Source of the DNA: Bacteroidota bacterium
Lineage (GTDB): Bacteria > Bacteroidota > Bacteroidia > Flavobacteriales > Weeksellaceae
Assembly: GCA_023423715.1 (NCBI GenBank)
Contig: JAFAFC010000016.1
Coordinates: forward strand, 1 to 64,000
Length of the DNA stretch: 64,000 nt
Reading direction: 5' to 3'
The position numbers and the translations under genes are program-made. Under the pieces are notes generated by a model that was not told the DNA's origin, did not search any database, and saw only the letters and a list, made by a program, of their open reading frames with translations. Positions 1 to 7,068 of the stretch are shown here, in pieces (position 1 is the first letter of the stretch; every line of letters begins with the position of its first letter).

Positions 1-42
1 TTTGAGGTAAGTCTCTGGTGTGGACTTTTTGGGTGCTCTCAT
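1..42 (-). CDS. Possible 5' end of a gene running off the left edge
   Basis: On the - strand an ATG at 42-40 opens a frame with no stop for the 14 codons left in the window, beginning MRAPKKSTPETYLK. It lies just beyond the truncated distal repeat, so it may be the first gene outside the array or part of another cassette. No TAnnTTTG element is visible in front of it. Too little is present to assign a family, and the open frame could be chance. Confidence 0.25.
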   Translation of the reverse strand, partial: MRAPKKSTPETYLK

Positions 43-112
43 AATAATCTAATTTAATAATTATTTTTTTTGAAAACACTCCACTAAAATTTCGTAAATT
101 CAGTCCACTTTT

Positions 113-183
113 TGCTGACGATTTACACCTTTTACTACTTTATATTTAACCCTGCATTTTGCCAGTACAATGTTAGCAGAAGT
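113..183 (-). repeat. Truncated attC-like site (attC0), distal end of array
   Basis: The right half of the repeat family is present: an arm at 150-168 containing CATTTTGCC, followed by the core GTTAGCAGAAG at 172-182. A weaker opposing core, TGCTGACG, lies at 113-120, but no left arm complementary to 150-168 can be found in between or back to position 1. The site therefore looks like a deleted, probably inactive, recombination site for the mazEF cassette. The 40 bases ahead of the core closely match the same part of the site at 837-1027. Confidence 0.6.
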
Positions 184-188
184 TTTTT

Positions 189-515
189 TTAGTCTACAAA
201 TGTTTCTTTCATCACACTTTTAACCTCTAAAATTTCTTTTTCACTCAATTTTCCAAATATTTTAAGAATTCTTCTTCGATCAATTGTTCTAATTTGGTCA
301 ATGACAATCCAACCTTTTGTAGTTTTTCCAGAGATTTCTATTCTTGTGGGATAAGATTTTGAAGTGCTTGTAATTGGTGCAACTACAATAGTATTCAAAA
401 ATTTATTCATTTCATTTGGAGAAACAACCACGCATGGTCTTGTTTTATTGATTTCACTACCGATAGTTGGGTCGAGATTGACCAAAACAATTTCATATTG
501 ATTAATTAATTCCAT
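189..515 (-). CDS. mazF: MazF/PemK-family toxin endoribonuclease
   Basis: This 108-residue protein has the MazF/PemK barrel pattern. It starts with a strand such as YEIVLVNLDPTIGSEINKTRPCVVVSP, where the conserved arginine-proline of the active-site loop is visible, and continues with VVAPITS, then WIVIDQIRTIDRRRI. Members of this family cut mRNA at short sequences and arrest growth unless bound by MazE. The start overlaps the end of the mazE frame by 10 bases, so the pair is translationally coupled with the antitoxin first. It is the most distal cassette of the array, and toxin-antitoxin cassettes are well known stabilisers of integron arrays. Confidence 0.9.
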   Translation of the reverse strand: MELINQYEIVLVNLDPTIGSEINKTRPCVVVSPNEMNKFLNTIVVAPITSTSKSYPTRIEISGKTTKGWIVIDQIRTIDRRRILKIFGKLSEKEILEVKSVMKETFVD

Positions 516-751
516 TCTTCAAAATTTTCGTCGTCAAATACATCGTCAATTAATAGATTATCATCGCCATTTTCATGCATTTTTTTAAACGATTTTTCCC
601 AATTTTTTCTTGGTTCTGATTTTGGTTTTAAAATGATGAATCCTTTTTCAAGAATCAATTCAATCTTATCTTGAATATTATATTTTTCAAGAACAGTTTT
701 GGAAAGTCTAATACCTTTTGAATTTCCAATATTTATAACAGATAATTCCAT
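506..751 (-). CDS. mazE: MazE/AbrB-family antitoxin
   Basis: This 81-residue protein starts with a SpoVT/AbrB-type DNA-binding fold (residues about 1-45: MELSVINIGNSKGIRLSKTVLEKY, then a strand pair ending FIILKPK). It ends with an acidic tail (DDNLLIDDVFDDENFEEWN) typical of the unstructured part of MazE that wraps around MazF. Family knowledge predicts that it neutralises MazF and represses its own promoter. The frame precedes and overlaps mazF. A perfect 14-bp palindrome at 772-785 lies 20 bases upstream of the start and is a natural operator candidate. Confidence 0.88.
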   Translation of the reverse strand: MELSVINIGNSKGIRLSKTVLEKYNIQDKIELILEKGFIILKPKSEPRKNWEKSFKKMHENGDDNLLIDDVFDDENFEEWN

Positions 752-771
752 AATTATTATTTTGTTATTAC

Positions 772-785
772 AAAGTAATTACTTT
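772..785 (-). promoter_or_regulatory. Candidate MazE operator palindrome
   Basis: AAAGTAATTACTTT is a perfect 14-bp palindrome 20 bases upstream of the mazE ATG. MazE-type antitoxins bind palindromes at their own promoters, so autoregulation is a reasonable inference. No exact TAnnTTTG element overlaps it (the closest is TACTTTG, one base short). Confidence 0.45.
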
Positions 786-836
786 TATTTGAATTATGCA
801 AATTATTTATTGTAGGGTAGTGGTCGTAAAATTTCT

Positions 837-1027
837 GCTAACGGAAAAAGTATTGGCGAAGTGCGGGCTAAATTGGACAAAAAGTTCAATTTCGACTGCG
901 TGAAGCCGATGCTTTTTCAGATTGTCTAAATTAAAGAAAAAAACAATATGAAAAGCAGCGGCGGATAAATATTTCCACTTTTTCTACTTTATATTTAACC
1001 CCGCATTTTGCCAATACTATGTTAGCA
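837..1027 (-). repeat. attC-like site 1 (between mazEF and membrane-protein cassettes)
   Basis: On the + strand the site reads GCTAACG (837-843), left arm 849-867, a central stretch of 132 bases, right arm 1000-1018, and GTTAGCA (1021-1027). The arms pair over all 19 positions with 17 Watson-Crick pairs and two G-T wobbles, at stem positions 7 and 10 from the inner end. On the opposite strand those two pairs become A-C mismatches. The inner segment AAAAGTTCAATTT resembles segments in the sites at 1550 and 6866. The site lies downstream of the membrane-protein gene and belongs to that cassette. Confidence 0.72.
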
Positions 1028-1037
1028 GAAGTTGCAA

Positions 1038-1517
1038 TTATTTTGTTTCATTTTTAATTCCAGATAAAAATATTGAAACCAACATTAATGCAATTCCAAT
1101 TATTAAAAATGGAAGCCAAAAAATAAAGGAAAATTCGGATAATTTTATTACAAATCTACTATAATCACCTCGCGAAACAAACATTCCCGCCCCAAATATT
1201 AGCATAAGAATTGAAGAGAATAATAATACTATTCCACTAATAAATAATTTTCTTCTCATTGATATTTTGTTTTGTGGATTTAAACTTTCAGGCTCATAAA
1301 TTCCCCAAATATTATTTGAAAATTCGCCAGCTGAAAATAAGATTCTTTTTCCATTATTCTCAATTTCATAAACTTCAAAAGTATAATTTTTATTGTAAAG
1401 TGGATTTCTTACAACTATTTTTTCGCCAGTTTCATTCCATTTTTGATCCCAAATATTAATATTTTGAATAAAGTAGGGTTCATTATCTGTTATCGTTTTT
1501 GAAAAATTCCATTTCAT
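1038..1517 (-). CDS. Hypothetical membrane protein, single-gene cassette
   Basis: This 159-residue protein is of no family I recognise. About 85 soluble residues (beta-rich, including NIWDQKW and ILFSAGEF) are followed by two hydrophobic segments: RRKLFISGIVLLFSSILMLI, and a second near the C-terminus around FIFWLPFLIIGIALMLVSIF. The frame is open further upstream only through a TTG that falls inside the cassette boundary repeat, so the ATG at 1517 is preferred. Only about 37 bases separate the recombination core from this ATG and no TAnnTTTG element is visible. The gene is therefore probably transcribed from upstream, as in classical integron cassettes. Confidence 0.65.
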   Translation of the reverse strand: MKWNFSKTITDNEPYFIQNINIWDQKWNETGEKIVVRNPLYNKNYTFEVYEIENNGKRILFSAGEFSNNIWGIYEPESLNPQNKISMRRKLFISGIVLLFSSILMLIFGAGMFVSRGDYSRFVIKLSEFSFIFWLPFLIIGIALMLVSIFLSGIKNETK

Positions 1518-1549
1518 AATGATTTGTGGCTTGTTTGTGCGCAATTTCT

Positions 1550-1680
1550 GCTAACGTTTTGCAGCTTGGCGAAGTGGCGGATTTTGAAGCACTTACTTTC
1601 AATTTAGCACTAATGTTCATTTGAAAACCAAATGTTCAATTTAGCACTGAACCCGCCATTTTGCCAAACTGCTGTTATGC
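1550..1680 (-). repeat. attC-like site 2 (after dnd cassette)
   Basis: On the + strand the site reads GCTAACG (1550-1556), left arm 1561-1580, right arm 1653-1672, and GTTATGC (1674-1680). The 20-bp stem has 17 Watson-Crick pairs, G-T wobbles at inner positions 7 and 10, and one C-A mismatch. The loop contains a small hairpin (CATTTG/CAAATG) and two copies of TTCAATTTAGCACT. The two outer cores differ (GCTAAC against GTTATGC). That is expected if the left one now belongs to the neighbouring cassette C2 and the right one is native to the dnd cassette. Confidence 0.72.
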
Positions 1681-1691
1681 ACTGGCGTTAT

Positions 1692-3272
1692 TTATGGTTG
1701 ATTATAAAACTGTTTAATTTCAAATAATTCTCCTTTATCAAATTCCTTCAAATTGGATATTGCTTGTCCTTTTTGGATTTTTTCAAGGCTTCTGTACGCT
1801 TTTGTTCCGTCTTTATCGCTAAATCCTAAAAATTTGTTGATTGCTTTTGTGTTGTTTTTGTCTTTAACGTTTAGCAAGAATGAAATTTCGCACATACTTG
1901 AAAAATCAAAAGTCGGCTGATTAAATTCTTCAATTCCTTGCGATAAAAGAACAACAGAAACACCTTTTGAACGGATTTCACGCAAGATTTTCTCTAAAAT
2001 ATCTTGATACTTTTTCTCTTTAAATATTACGTGTGCTTCGTCAATTAACAACACATAACGCATTGCACGACAACCGTTTTCGGTTGGTGTGCTTTCCATA
2101 TTCATAAATACGTTGTAAATATAATTGATGATTAAAAACAACGAAGTAAAACGAACAGAATTTGATAAATCGCCTGACAATGACAAATAAACATTTTGAT
2201 TCAAGAAGTTTTTAATCTTTTTATCTTCTTGGAACACATTATATCGGCTTAATTCATCAATAATCTCCGTTAATGTATCTCGTTTGTCACCGACAATTTC
2301 TAAAAGTTGCTCATTGATTTCTGTAAAACTTGGATATTCTCCGGGTTTCTTTAAAATAAATGCTTCACTAGTTGCATCTCTCAAAGTACCACGTTGTTTT
2401 ATGCCGATATTTGAGTATTTACAAATAATATCAACAAATTTGTCTATGCCTAATCTCTTGTTTGTATCATTGATGCTGTCGATAAATGAAAGTGGATTTA
2501 CAGGAAAAGGCGTATTTGGTGCATCAATAAATTGAGATTTAGTTTTCTCAAAAAACGGTTGCATATCTTTCAAATCATCATCTTTTAAACCTTTAAAATC
2601 TAGGTAAATGAAATTTACGTGATGATTTGATTTTTCAGATATTTCCTTTAAAATCTGTAATGCAAATTGTGTTTTTCCTGTACCCGAACTTCCTGCAACC
2701 GCAATGTGATTATTGTTGTATTGGTTTGTATCATTAAAATTCAAAACAATATCTTTTGTTTTATCATCTAATTTATTTCCAACCAAAATTTTAATTGGTT
2801 CGCCAAAGTATGTTTTTTCTATGCTTTGATTGTTGTTTTTGACTGCTCCTAAATCAACTTTTACAAAGTCTAAAAATGAAATCCCTTTATCTAAATGTTC
2901 TGTTAAGAAGTCAAAAAAAGTATAATTGTTTTGGCTTGAAAATAAATTATCCATTAACTCCAAACCGTGGTCAATGTGTAATTTTATGTATTTTGGAATA
3001 TTATCATCTGTTTTGTAAATTCCATAATGTTGGCAAATCAAAGACACATAAAAATCTCGATATTTTGCATCAAATAAAATATGGTCTTTATATTCTTTTC
3101 CTTTGGAATCGTACACGTTAAATTCAGATGAAGAAAAATGTTTATCGTTTTGTAACGAATAACCTAATGCAATTCTTGCAATTACATTTTCTTTTGTTCC
3201 AACAGGTAATTTTGACGTTAGTTTTCTAACGATTTCCTGATTGGCTTCCGATGTTCTGATGTTAATCTGCAT
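1692..3272 (-). CDS. dndE: DndE-domain protein fused to HerA/FtsK-like ATPase
   Basis: In this 526-residue protein, residues 1-115 resemble DndE (DUF1832): a ribbon-helix-like start, IRTSEANQ, the helix ENVIARIALGYSL, and the closing IKLHIDHGLELM. DndE proteins bind nicked DNA in the phosphorothioation pathway and are normally about 110-130 residues. Residues 160-526 form a P-loop ATPase with Walker A GSSGTGKT (194-201) and Walker B LLIDEAH (408-414), followed by VVLLSQG. This suits a HerA/FtsK-type DNA translocase. The start overlaps dndD by 11 bases. The fusion assignment is from motifs only, and the ATPase half could also be related to DptH. Confidence 0.72.
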   Translation of the reverse strand: MQINIRTSEANQEIVRKLTSKLPVGTKENVIARIALGYSLQNDKHFSSSEFNVYDSKGKEYKDHILFDAKYRDFYVSLICQHYGIYKTDDNIPKYIKLHIDHGLELMDNLFSSQNNYTFFDFLTEHLDKGISFLDFVKVDLGAVKNNNQSIEKTYFGEPIKILVGNKLDDKTKDIVLNFNDTNQYNNNHIAVAGSSGTGKTQFALQILKEISEKSNHHVNFIYLDFKGLKDDDLKDMQPFFEKTKSQFIDAPNTPFPVNPLSFIDSINDTNKRLGIDKFVDIICKYSNIGIKQRGTLRDATSEAFILKKPGEYPSFTEINEQLLEIVGDKRDTLTEIIDELSRYNVFQEDKKIKNFLNQNVYLSLSGDLSNSVRFTSLFLIINYIYNVFMNMESTPTENGCRAMRYVLLIDEAHVIFKEKKYQDILEKILREIRSKGVSVVLLSQGIEEFNQPTFDFSSMCEISFLLNVKDKNNTKAINKFLGFSDKDGTKAYRSLEKIQKGQAISNLKEFDKGELFEIKQFYNQP

Positions 3273-5382
3273 TGTATAATTCGTTGTACTTTTTAATTAA
3301 ATTTTCTGGAGTTGCTTCTTCAAAAGTTGAAGCATCTGTACTAATATTGTGAATAATGTAAGCTTTGCTGATATTTGGCTTCAACAACTCAAACTCACTT
3401 TCTGTCAATTCTTTATGAATCAATGGAAATAAAACTACTTGTTCCGAAACATTTGGATAAAATTCTTTGATTACATTTTCTGCGTGGTCTTTATCAAATT
3501 TTTGCATTGGAGAATCAATGAAAACAGGGAATGAAATATCCGATTCATCAACCAAGGCTTTCAATAGGGCAGAAGCGTACATTTGTCGTTCTCCCATAGA
3601 CAATGAACCTTTGTCAATTTTTTCATTTCTTGCATTGAAAAGGTTAATATCAACATCATCACCTGCTTGGTTAATATCCACAACCACTTTTTTGATAAAC
3701 CCTTTTTTGTGCATTAAACCGTTCAATTCGTTTAAGATATTTTCTTCCAATTTTTTCTTTGTTGCATCTTTAAACTCCTTGATAAAATGCTTTAGATTCT
3801 CAATTTGTCTTTGAGTAATGCTGTCTTTTTCTGAATAACGTCTTGAATCATCAATTTTCTTCCTTAAATCTTCCTGACGTTGTTTTAGCGTTTTCATTTC
3901 AGCTTTAAACGAACCTATTTTTTCTCGTAAATCATCTATATCATTCCCAATTGAGATAACACGATGGTCTAATCGCTCTTTATCAGCTCTTAATTTTGCA
4001 ATGTATTCGTCTTCTGTATCTTTCTCCGCTGCATTGATTTTTCTACGAATAGAATCAAGGTCGTTTTTAGAACGTGAATATTTATCGTTTATACTTGTAA
4101 ACTTGTCTCTAAAAGTATTTTTCAAAGTATTTACCAAAGTGTTTAATTCATTGGTTTCTACATCTGAAAAATCGTGCAACGTTGTATGTGTTTCGGAAAA
4201 ATCAGGCACATCTGAAAAGAAGTGTTTTTTTATCAGATTTTTAATTTGGGTTTCGTAAAAATTACGAATATCAGTTGATATTACACCATTAAAACTTTTC
4301 TTTTCTTCTTCAAGGTCGTCCAAAATCAAATTTGTTTTGTCGCCTACATTTTCTTGTTTGAATTTATTCTCTTTAAATTTCTTTTCATTGTCTAATTGAC
4401 TTGAAACATCCATTAAAGTTTCTCCTGCTAAACCAAAAGGAATTAAATCAAACAAGTCTTTTAAATCTTCTTGAAGATTGTTAATTGTAGATTCTAACCC
4501 TTCTTTTTCCGACTTTAATTCATTTAGTTGCTCCAATGTCATTAAGTTACCTTCTTGGATTAACTTCATTTGAATTTCGTTAGATTCACTTTGTTTTTCA
4601 ACTTTTTCTTGGTTTAGAGTTTGAATATTTTCTTCAAATTCATCTATTTCAAGTTGTTTATTTTCAAGCGATGTTTTTATGTTATTAAAATCTCTTAATT
4701 CTTCTGGTTTTGCTGATTTTCTCCTGTAATCATCAAGTAAAATTTCAAGTTGGTCTTTTAGGTCTTCATACTTTTTGATACCTAAAACTTCTGTATATGC
4801 TTTACTTAATAGTCGTCTTTGCTCTGGTGAATTGATTTCAGCTAGTGAAACGATTTTTTCAGCATCAAAGAAAAAGAATTTTGCAATTTCTATTGGTAAA
4901 ATAAAATCACGAATAAATATTTCTTCTCCGTCTTGTTTTCCGTCTGTTGTTAAATCTTGGATTAATTCGTTTTGATAACCATCTATCAAAACTTCCACTT
5001 TATCACTTGTGCTTGTTTTTATATCGTAAGTTCTTGTAATTTTAATTTCATTACAAGTAATTTCAGGGATTTTCACGTTAGTAAAAGTTACTGAAACCGA
5101 GAATTTAGTTTCACCGTTGGCATTAGCCAAGCGGTTTAAACTATTCCCAATATATTTTCCGTAACCACCTTTGTCTGTAATTTCTTTTTGGTAAAGTTCA
5201 TCAACTTTTTCCATTTGTTTACCATACAAACACCAAACTAACGACATTAGAAAAGTCGTTTTACCAAATCCGTTTTTACCACTTACAACAATGATGTTTT
5301 TGTTGTCTTGTGGCAACAAATTTATTTTATTGCTTCCTTTGTAAATACGGAAGTTATTAAGCTCTATTTCTTTAATGAACAT
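3262..5382 (-). CDS. dndD: DNA sulfur modification protein DndD (SMC-like ATPase)
   Basis: This 706-residue protein has the ATPase halves of an SMC/Rad50-type protein around a long coiled coil. Walker A GKNGFGKTT lies at 35-43, and charged heptad-rich helices run from about 210 to 540. The ABC signature LSMGERQ begins near 594, and Walker B VFIDSP lies near 620, just ahead of MQKFDKDH. DndD is the ATPase of the Dnd complex that inserts sulfur into the DNA backbone, thought to act on DNA structure or nicking. The gene follows dndC after one base and overlaps dndE by 11, so the three form one operon. Confidence 0.88.
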   Translation of the reverse strand: MFIKEIELNNFRIYKGSNKINLLPQDNKNIIVVSGKNGFGKTTFLMSLVWCLYGKQMEKVDELYQKEITDKGGYGKYIGNSLNRLANANGETKFSVSVTFTNVKIPEITCNEIKITRTYDIKTSTSDKVEVLIDGYQNELIQDLTTDGKQDGEEIFIRDFILPIEIAKFFFFDAEKIVSLAEINSPEQRRLLSKAYTEVLGIKKYEDLKDQLEILLDDYRRKSAKPEELRDFNNIKTSLENKQLEIDEFEENIQTLNQEKVEKQSESNEIQMKLIQEGNLMTLEQLNELKSEKEGLESTINNLQEDLKDLFDLIPFGLAGETLMDVSSQLDNEKKFKENKFKQENVGDKTNLILDDLEEEKKSFNGVISTDIRNFYETQIKNLIKKHFFSDVPDFSETHTTLHDFSDVETNELNTLVNTLKNTFRDKFTSINDKYSRSKNDLDSIRRKINAAEKDTEDEYIAKLRADKERLDHRVISIGNDIDDLREKIGSFKAEMKTLKQRQEDLRKKIDDSRRYSEKDSITQRQIENLKHFIKEFKDATKKKLEENILNELNGLMHKKGFIKKVVVDINQAGDDVDINLFNARNEKIDKGSLSMGERQMYASALLKALVDESDISFPVFIDSPMQKFDKDHAENVIKEFYPNVSEQVVLFPLIHKELTESEFELLKPNISKAYIIHNISTDASTFEEATPENLIKKYNELYNAD

Positions 5383-5383
5383 C

Positions 5384-6712
5384 TTATTTCTCCTTTTTTA
5401 GATATTCTTCAATTCTTGTTTCAATATCATCTTTCAAACCACGTTTGCGATTCAAAAGTGATTTGTTCTTTTGTAATGTCAAAAGCTCCTGAATTAGCTC
5501 GTAATCTTGTGGATTTTTCTCACAAGTTTTCTTTAGTAATTCCAATTCTTTTTCTTTTTTCTCGTTTTGGTTTTTCATATCCAAATCTGTTTTATAAGCG
5601 TTGTGGTAAATTTCCGAAACCTTTTGGTCAAAAACAAAATCACGATACCAAATTGTCTGAATCGCAATCAATTCTTGATTTGTAATCAACTCTATATGCG
5701 GTTTTTCTTTCTGTACTTCTTTTTGTGCTTGAAGTAATCTTTGTAGAACAGAAGCACGATACCAAGGGAAATATGGCCCCATTCCGTTTATTGCATCTGT
5801 TCCGTTTCTTCGTTGTGGCATACGATTTTCGATAATATTTCGTTCTTCTGCCAATTCGTTTCTTAATTTTAAAAGCGGTTGCAACCAAGTTAAACCGTTT
5901 TCAATCAATGCAGACATTGATTTGTCTTGTTTCACAACTGTGCAAGTCCAACAACCAAAACGGCTTTGTCCACAAGATTTGTGTTCTTTATCTGTTACAA
6001 CAGTCGGACATTCGTAATCGTCTGCACTTGCATCTAAATAAATTTGAAACAATTCGCTATTATCTGCACCCCAAGGTGATAGCATTGTGTTAATTATGTA
6101 CCAAACTTCTTCCAACATCAAATGTCGGATAGGTGCATACATAAATGTATTGTGTTGTGTTGGGTGTTTGGTTAGTCGTTTCCCTTTGATAGCGTGTTTT
6201 TTCATTGATTTGGCGCGACTTGCAGATTCTGCCGAACGCGTTCCAATCAAAATAACCGCTTCCCCAAACTCATCAACTTGTTCAACAATAAATCGTTGTG
6301 TTGGTTTGATTTTCAATCGCTCCGTACACCAACGGAAAGCGTTGTTTGGTGCAGGATAACCTTTACCAATAAGGTTTACCCAAAAAGAATCTTCTAATCG
6401 AGGAATGGTTTTTATCACACGTACAGGAATATCTTGCTCAACTGCGGCTTGTTCGATTTTATCTAAAACTCGATGAACATATTCAGTAATTACGGGATTT
6501 TCTACCATTGTGTCGTTGCAAACGACATAAATATCTCTACTTACAACTCCGTGTAAATCTTTGACTTGTTTCAAGGCTTCCCAAACCAATTGTAGCATTA
6601 CGGTAGAATCTTTTCCACCGCTAAAACCAATAATCCACGGACGTTTTGTTTCGTCTGCGAACAAATATTGGTCTATTATTTCGTCAATTATATTTTGTAT
6701 AAATTTCGCCAT
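5384..6712 (-). CDS. dndC: DNA phosphorothioation sulfurtransferase DndC
   Basis: This 442-residue protein belongs to the PAPS-reductase/ATP-pyrophosphatase family. The PP-loop SGGKDST lies at 31-37, and the conserved FRWCTERLK around 126-134. A cysteine set at C235, C247, C254 and C257 (in CGQSRFGCWTC) is expected to hold the 4Fe-4S cluster used in sulfur transfer. It activates the DNA backbone and transfers sulfur donated by a cysteine desulfurase. No dndA desulfurase or dndB regulator lies in the window, so a housekeeping IscS-type enzyme would have to serve. It is the first gene of its cassette, 13 bases behind a TACATTTG element. Confidence 0.9.
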   Translation of the reverse strand: MAKFIQNIIDEIIDQYLFADETKRPWIIGFSGGKDSTVMLQLVWEALKQVKDLHGVVSRDIYVVCNDTMVENPVITEYVHRVLDKIEQAAVEQDIPVRVIKTIPRLEDSFWVNLIGKGYPAPNNAFRWCTERLKIKPTQRFIVEQVDEFGEAVILIGTRSAESASRAKSMKKHAIKGKRLTKHPTQHNTFMYAPIRHLMLEEVWYIINTMLSPWGADNSELFQIYLDASADDYECPTVVTDKEHKSCGQSRFGCWTCTVVKQDKSMSALIENGLTWLQPLLKLRNELAEERNIIENRMPQRRNGTDAINGMGPYFPWYRASVLQRLLQAQKEVQKEKPHIELITNQELIAIQTIWYRDFVFDQKVSEIYHNAYKTDLDMKNQNEKKEKELELLKKTCEKNPQDYELIQELLTLQKNKSLLNRKRGLKDDIETRIEEYLKKEK

Positions 6713-6724
6713 ATTTTCAGTTCA

Positions 6725-6732
6725 CAAATGTA
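6725..6732 (-). promoter_or_regulatory. -7 promoter element for dndCDE
   Basis: On the - strand TACATTTG lies 13 bases before the dndC ATG. No well-placed TTG -33 box is evident. It shows that this cassette carries its own promoter. Confidence 0.55.
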
Positions 6733-6865
6733 GTCAAATTAGTAGAGGTTTGTTCGTTTTGTTTGTGTTCTGATTCTGACTTTATATTTTTAGTTGGTTT
6801 CAATTTTACTTTTGTTGTTAGTTTTCCTGTCGTTTCTTTTTAGCACGGACGTTGTTTTACGCTTG

Positions 6866-7060
6866 TGCATAACGTTTTGGGGCTTTGCGAAGGAGCGGAA
6901 AAGAAAGCACAAAAGTTCATTTTAGCACTACCGTAGCATAAGCCATTTTCTATTTACTAAATTACAAAAAAAGGAAATAAAAATGGCTTATGCGGTGATA
7001 GAATTACTGACGTTAAATTTTGTACTTAACCCGCTCTTTTGCAAAACCCTTGTTATGCAC
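6866..7060 (-). repeat. attC-like site 3 (after restriction-modification cassette)
   Basis: On the + strand the site reads TGCATAACG (6866-6874), left arm 6879-6898, right arm 7031-7050, and GTTATGCAC (7052-7060). The 20-bp stem has 16 Watson-Crick pairs, three G-T wobbles (two at the invariant inner positions 7 and 10) and one C-A mismatch. A second, internal hairpin is formed by GCATAAGCCATTTT (about 6936-6949) and AAAATGGCTTATGC (about 6979-6992). The inner segment AAAAGTTCATTTTAGCACTA is shared with the site at 1550. With the dndC promoter, this explains the whole gene-free stretch 6713-7068. Confidence 0.75.
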
Positions 7061-7068
7061 AGTGCGAA

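Noticed and set aside
844..930. A coding-like run on the + strand (KSIGEVRAKLDKKFNFDCVKP) across the left arm of the site at 837
   Set aside because: It has no start codon, its first part is the stem arm shared with sites that do not code, and it stops after about 28 codons.
5640..5888. A second - strand protein inside dndC
   Set aside because: It is an alternative frame of dndC with no motif, and dndC is intact across the region.
113..7060. Classical integron with standard attC sites
   Set aside because: The cores GTTAGCA and GTTATGC do not satisfy GTTRRRY, and the recombinase has no evident IntI-specific insertion, so the element is reported as integron-like rather than as a class of known integron.
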